In this document: positions 59,296 to 64,000 of the stretch, in pieces
Numbering within the stretch: position 1 is the first letter of the stretch
Layout: each line of letters starts with the position of its first letter
Assembly: GCA_963920765.1 (NCBI GenBank)
Contig: OY987244.1
Coordinates: 14,510,501-14,574,500, forward strand
DNA: 64,000 nt
Source: Ulota crispa
Lineage: Eukaryota; Streptophyta; Bryopsida; Orthotrichales; Orthotrichaceae
Direction: 5' to 3'
Translations under genes and position numbers: made by a program
Notes under the pieces: generated by a model
What the model was told of the DNA's origin: nothing
The model's database searches: none
What the model saw: only the letters and a program-made list of their open reading frames with translations

Positions 59296-59668
59296 TTGAC
59301 CCTTAAACGCCTGGTTGGTCAATATGACCAACCCCTCTACAATGGTTCTATTGTGCTTTGCAATTGTCCACTCATTATAATACTATCTTTAAAAGTTGCA
59401 ATACTTAATAGTGCATAATGACCTCATGAAAATTGTAAGAAGGACAACATAGAACCAAATACCATATCCCTAAATCTCCTCACAGTTTAAATTACTTAAA
59501 ATTTTGAGTGCATCTAATGAGTTAATTTTTTGTCTTCTATGATGGGCCATGTGTTTATGATCACTTCTGGAAAAAGAAGAAGATGAAAAATAACTTTTTC
59601 CATTCCACAAAGCGTTTTTCTGATATGCAGCGGGCGTGTTTTTGTCCACCTTAGCGTTTAGGAGTTAA
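59296..59668. mobile_element. TTAA-group MITE, 0.28-0.39 kb family
   Basis: TTGA-CCCTTAAACGCCTGG ... CCTTAGCGTTTAGGAG-TTAA. Contains TTGGTCAATATGACCAACC palindrome. Related to 2563, 18157 and 34510 copies. Confidence 0.78.
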
Positions 59669-60944
59669 GGATAGTAAATGAAAGTTGTTTACACTACGTC
59701 TTATCTTCCAACCTTACAAGCTTCAATTTAAAGCCAGATTTCAACTTTTGTTTGGTTATAACAAGAAATACATGTATTAAATAAAAAATAAAATATAAGA
59801 CTTGAATATCCTGTGCAATAGAATTGTAGATTAGGACGTGGCTTCAAGCTAAAATTTGTTTTTTTGTTTTTTGGTAAGATAGGATCTGCTAAAATAGTCC
59901 TTTTAAGGTTTGTTTTGGCTTTTTGGAAAGCGTGCTCACCTTCAAACAATGTTGGGTCAGATTTCCTTTGAAGGAAAAAGAACTTTTGTTTAATTTGTTT
60001 TTATTCATATTTTATAAACTCTTTTAAAATCGGTTGGATATTTTTGAAGTTAGAACGATATAAGTTTCTAAGAGAGTTCTAATCCTATATCCTATATATA
60101 CAGGCATATGCCTTGCATGAGTAGGACACGTCTAAGTAATGCAGCATTCAACTTTATAAAAATTGATATCTTACAAATCAATTGGTCTAGAATCCAATCA
60201 AATCAATATCTCACAATTGATCTACAATCTAATCCACATGCACCATCATTTTGGTCCTCTTTAGAGACCAACAATACCAATTACTTTCATCAAGATGCTA
60301 CTCTTTTATATTTGCTAGGAGGCACTTGGCGTTTTATTGATTTCTACCACATGATTGGAGAGTGTTTGGTATTTGTATTTGGGACATCCTTTATTGTTTC
60401 ACCTTCCACCCAAAAAAATTACAAATTCTTGAAAATGGACATGGTTGGAGGGCACTTGGTGTTCTATATCTTGAGCGGCTTTTGTTGCTTCAACTTACAA
60501 CAAAAAGCTCTAGAAGATTCTAGAAAAGGGCGCACTTAGAAAATCCTCCCACTTAATAGTATAGATTGCGTGAAGAGCCCAATATGCACCTTTGTGTTAG
60601 GGGACTATTTTTGAGCTCAAACTATTTTAATACCTTCTATCTTACATCTCACTCTTGGACCAAGATCCCAATTTTTTTAATCCCTAAACATCCCCAAGGT
60701 ATCGTATGTGCCGCATCGTAGAATACTTCTATGGTGGTGTGCGGTGTATAGGAGGTCAAACCATATAAAGGCAACCAAATCGTACCATGTCGATGCAGTT
60801 GCACAGGTCTAGCAATTTGCTTGCAAGTTTTTGGAGAAGATCGACTGCATGAGTGACGTAGTTGTGGATGCACTTGAGTTTGTATAAACGCAAGAGGTGA
60901 CCCAAAGGATAGTAGAGGGTGGTTGCTACATGTGTGGCAGGGTC

Positions 60945-61190
60945 AATGTGCGGGAATAACCAGCGGCTAGTTCAAAGTTTAGCCAATGGAATTGGGAAAA
61001 AAACTAGTTGCACTTTGAAATTGCCGGCAAAAAAACTGCTTAGGTTTTACTTAAAATTTTAAATATTGTATATTAATATGTAAATTTAGAAAGATGTCTT
61101 GCACAATTTGGGAAAAAAAACCAATAAAATTGAAAATGTCGGTTTTTAGCTAGTGAAGTCCAAAAAAATTCATGAACACTAGGCGGGGTA
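60945..61190. repeat. Dispersed repeat, partner of 12890-13140
   Basis: Same orientation as 12890-13140; shares GGGAAAAAAACTAGTTGCA-type text, TTTGAAATTGCCGGCAAAAA and GTGAAGTCCAAAAAAATT. Confidence 0.6.
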
Positions 61191-62261
61191 CGCATCAGAA
61201 ATAGCATATAAACTGCTAAATTGTAGAAGATGGCGGGTGGGCGCAGTGATTGGAGAGAACACGGGTTAGCATTTCAAGCTATTTTGAAGCACCAAGTATG
61301 CCAAATGAAAAACTAAGGTGCATACAACCATTTGCCGATTGCCTACAATCGCAAGGATCTTATATGGGCTCATACCTCCACTTAGAGATTGAGCAATACT
61401 GTCGAGGGTGGCCAGATTTTGAGAACTTGCAGGTTCAATGGTTATTGCTTCAATTCTTAGGAACCATTAGTGACATTGGCTCAACATTTATCAAGTTATC
61501 ACTTTTTGAGTTCAGAAAAACAATTTGCAATGAGGAGTTCTTTGGTATCAATGAGCAATTTCATTGCAAAAGGTTCAATCATTTGAGGTACGCTTGCTTG
61601 TGTGTAAGATTATTGCAATCGGAATTTTGACTAGCAAAAAGTCTTCATATAAGCTTGCAATTCATTATTGATGTGTTTCAAAAACTCTATGATGCTGTAT
61701 GGTGGCTTTGCCAGAACATTCTATAGTTGTATATGCCCTATCCCTTTGCCACATCACAAGCTCAAGTGAAACACATAAGTACAATGTTTGCTTCATTGAC
61801 AACTTGCTCATTGACTTCTGATACGGCCAAATACTCTGTTGGTTGAGACCTAGTAATTCAATTCCATACATCTCCAACGTAGAAACTAACCGTTCCAATT
61901 TAAGACACCAAGACAAATGTGGTCACAAAAGTAGGAATTCTAGCAAATGCAATAAAGGCAATGCATGGTTTAGACTTGAAAAATGGTTCTCTAGAAAATA
62001 TCCATATTACTGTAGTTTCCTTTTTGATCTTATGTTGATAACTACTCCCGCCACAAACGTCGCACCCAATGCCAATTTGGGAGGTCGTAGTCCACGTTGC
62101 CATGTACCCTGAGACCCAATTATCCTTTGGGTGCACAACCCTGCAGCAAACATACATACATCATAGACTTTGGATGTATAAACTTTGCTCAATCTCTACA
62201 GATTGATTGGCTACAATGGTCGAGCACCTCAAATCATTGGAGAGAGCATTGATATAAGGAT

Positions 62262-62985
62262 AGTTGCAAGAAACACTTCATAGTTTTGTCTCAAACACCC
62301 TTAGTACTGGTAGTATTAGGTAGTACTATGAGCTTTTGAAACTTTTTTTTATAGATAAAACAAAATATGGAAAATTTGTAAAGCACTTAAAATAGCATGC
62401 TCGTGAAAATTCAAACCTAGAAATTTTTTATTCTAAAATTTATGCATAAAACAAAATCACCAACAAAAAGCCAATTTCTTTCTTGCTTTTTAGAAAATAG
62501 TAAAATAATTCAAAAAAATTAAATAAAATTTGGCCATTTGAGAACCCATTAAACACATTCACATGGTACAATTGCTTTGCTATGGAACTTCTTTAGATTT
62601 TGCCAATGAAGGGAGATAGGATGCCCACTTTGAGACAATGTAGATGCCATGGAATTTATAATTTGCAAAACCCTTCTACATATGCATGTAGGCATGCTCC
62701 ATAAACAACATCCCTAATTTATAGCCCTAGAAAAGCTTTTTTGGACCCAAAATAGTACTAAAAACCCCCAAAATGGCCAAGGTAGACACCTATTTGGGGG
62801 ATGTTCAAAAATAGTAATATACTTTTAAAATAACTGCAAAAATTATGGAAGGTTTGTAACTATGACATGTACCTTTTTCTAAAATTTCAGCTCAAAAGAA
62901 CATGTTGCGCAAAAGTTACAAGCCAAAAAGCACCTGCAGGAGGTGAAGGGGACAAAAAATAGTACAAGTGTTTCTTGCAATCACC
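62262..62985 (-). repeat. 0.73-kb dispersed repeat, inverted copy of 23924-24657
   Basis: Reverse complement of 23924-24657 over its length, with small gaps. Runs from AGTTGCAAGAAACAC to CTTGCAATCACCC. Confidence 0.7.
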
Positions 62986-63207
62986 CACAAGCTCCACCAA
63001 ATGCTAGCCCAATCCATGAAATGCAACACCTCTGAATACACTCTAAACCTCTTGTATTGACCACAATGGCACACTAGGTCATTTAGAGGTTAATCCCAAG
63101 ATTTCCAATAAGTGTTGTCATGTAGGTATTTCTAAGTGAACCAATAATCATAGCCTAGAATTTGAGTACAAAGCTGTCTCAATTCCAACCCTTCAATTAG
63201 TTCACTT

Positions 63208-63861
63208 TTAACCCCTAAATGCCCAAGGCACCACATTTTGGTGTCAACAACACTTTAAACTTTTGCAAAATTTAACTAAGTTTATATTTTAAGTAGTTAA
63301 TGTTTTTGAACTATTCTTTTTGAAGTCTAGTATTGGCATCAAAAATTTGATTTTGAAAAAAAATTATCATGACTTTTCTATTCAAGATTTTATCCAAGGG
63401 TGTCCATTGCAATCTTGACATTTTTAGTGTTGAGAGCTCTTCAAAATGAGCCTCAAATACACTAGATCCTACATAAAATTTTACACTACAAATTCATTTA
63501 AAAATTTTGAAGAAGAAATTTTAAAAAGCTGTAAGTTGATTGGAATTATGCATGTAATGTTCCTTAACTTCATATCTTTTTGGTGACCATGTTTTTAGGT
63601 TTGACATGTGAAAGGCGGAATGAAAGACTTCAAGTCATTTTTGCAATTTTAACACCCTTTTGATCAAATGTTATAATCTTTCAATCCAAAAGAGACGTTG
63701 ATGAGTTTTCTTTTCCTAAGTGATCTTTAACATATCTAGTTCAAATTTGTACACTTACAATTTTAAAAAAACTTATACAACTGATCAAAAATTTGGGTTT
63801 TTGTTCAATTTAGAACAAATTCCTCAGAGCTCAAAATAGGCCTTAGGCATTTAGGGGTTAA
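63208..63861. mobile_element. TTAA-flanked MITE, 0.65 kb 'ATGCC' type
   Basis: TTAACCCCTAAATGCCCAAG ... CCTTAGGCATTTAGGGGTTAA, perfect TTAA at both ends; interior not closely related to the 0.9-kb copies by eye. Confidence 0.88.
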
Positions 63862-64000
63862 GAAACATATAAGATTTGCTACTTTATATGAATCTCCTCT
63901 ATCAACGAACTAAAAGTGGAATTCACAATGTGTTTTTTGTTCTAATTCTTCATATCCTAGTGTGATGATAGATTACAATTTTATTGGATTATGGAGGGAA

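Larger units (their letters stand above)
59669..63207. other. Gene-free spacer with dispersed repeats
   Basis: Contains 60945-61190 (partner of 12890-13140) and 62262-62985 (inverted partner of 23924-24657). Frames at 60108-60539, 61250-61630 and on the minus strand between 62157 and 61665 are open for 83-143 codons but match nothing I know. The minus-strand pair overlaps in two frames and could be a decayed transposon gene. A probable element end, GGTCATTTAGAGGTTAA, lies near 63078-63094. Confidence 0.4.

Noticed and set aside
60108-60539. 143-codon open frame
   Set aside because: No recognisable domain, no supporting exon structure, spacer-like composition.
1-64000. tRNA or rRNA genes
   Set aside because: No T-loop (GGTTCGAATCC-like) or rRNA signature was found by eye on either strand; a covariance-model search would be needed to exclude them fully.

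Overview
This is nuclear DNA of a land plant (streptophyte/embryophyte). Its genes have GT-AG introns, one encodes a chloroplast-targeted MEP-pathway enzyme of plant type, and one encodes a glycine-rich secreted (wall-type) protein. The intergenic DNA is AT-rich and packed with short non-autonomous DNA transposons. I cannot fix the lineage: the enzyme sequences are conserved across land plants, and no species-diagnostic element is visible.

Four genes are supported, all on the + strand: (1) 14645-18768, DXS (1-deoxy-D-xylulose-5-phosphate synthase), 10 coding exons, 718 aa, complete; (2) 26159-26910, a two-exon secreted poly-glycine protein of 106 aa; (3) 30120-31287, a two-exon, 85-aa single-membrane-span protein resembling a plant mitochondrial complex I accessory subunit (ESSS/NDUFB11-like annotation in plants); (4) 36306-38800, a two-exon DEAD-box RNA helicase of 559 aa. 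They are unrelated housekeeping/structural genes and show no sign of working as a cluster. Three of them (DXS, the glycine-rich protein, the complex I-like protein) have a minisatellite close upstream.

The rest is a dense, partly nested set of MITE-like elements. The dominant group has CCC(C)TAAA...TTTAGGGG termini flanked by TTAA. About 21 copies of 0.23-0.96 kb fall into at least five internal-sequence families; one copy has ATAA at both ends instead. Other groups are: TA-flanked elements with AAGGTAG... termini, TA-flanked CTCCCT...GGGAG elements, TAA/TTA-flanked GAGCATCTCC elements, CACTA-type MITEs with 3-bp duplications, large foldbacks, and a probable solo LTR with a 5-bp duplication. 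No transposase or reverse transcriptase reading frame was seen, so any enzymes mobilising these elements must be encoded elsewhere.

Layout: 1-12.6 kb transposon-rich, no gene; 12.6-14.6 kb DXS upstream region; 14.6-18.8 kb DXS; 19-25.6 kb MITEs and AT-rich spacer; 25.2-27 kb glycine-rich gene; 29-31.3 kb minisatellites and complex I-like gene; 31.3-35.8 kb spacer and MITEs; 36.3-38.8 kb helicase; 39-64 kb gene-free, heavily nested transposon DNA.
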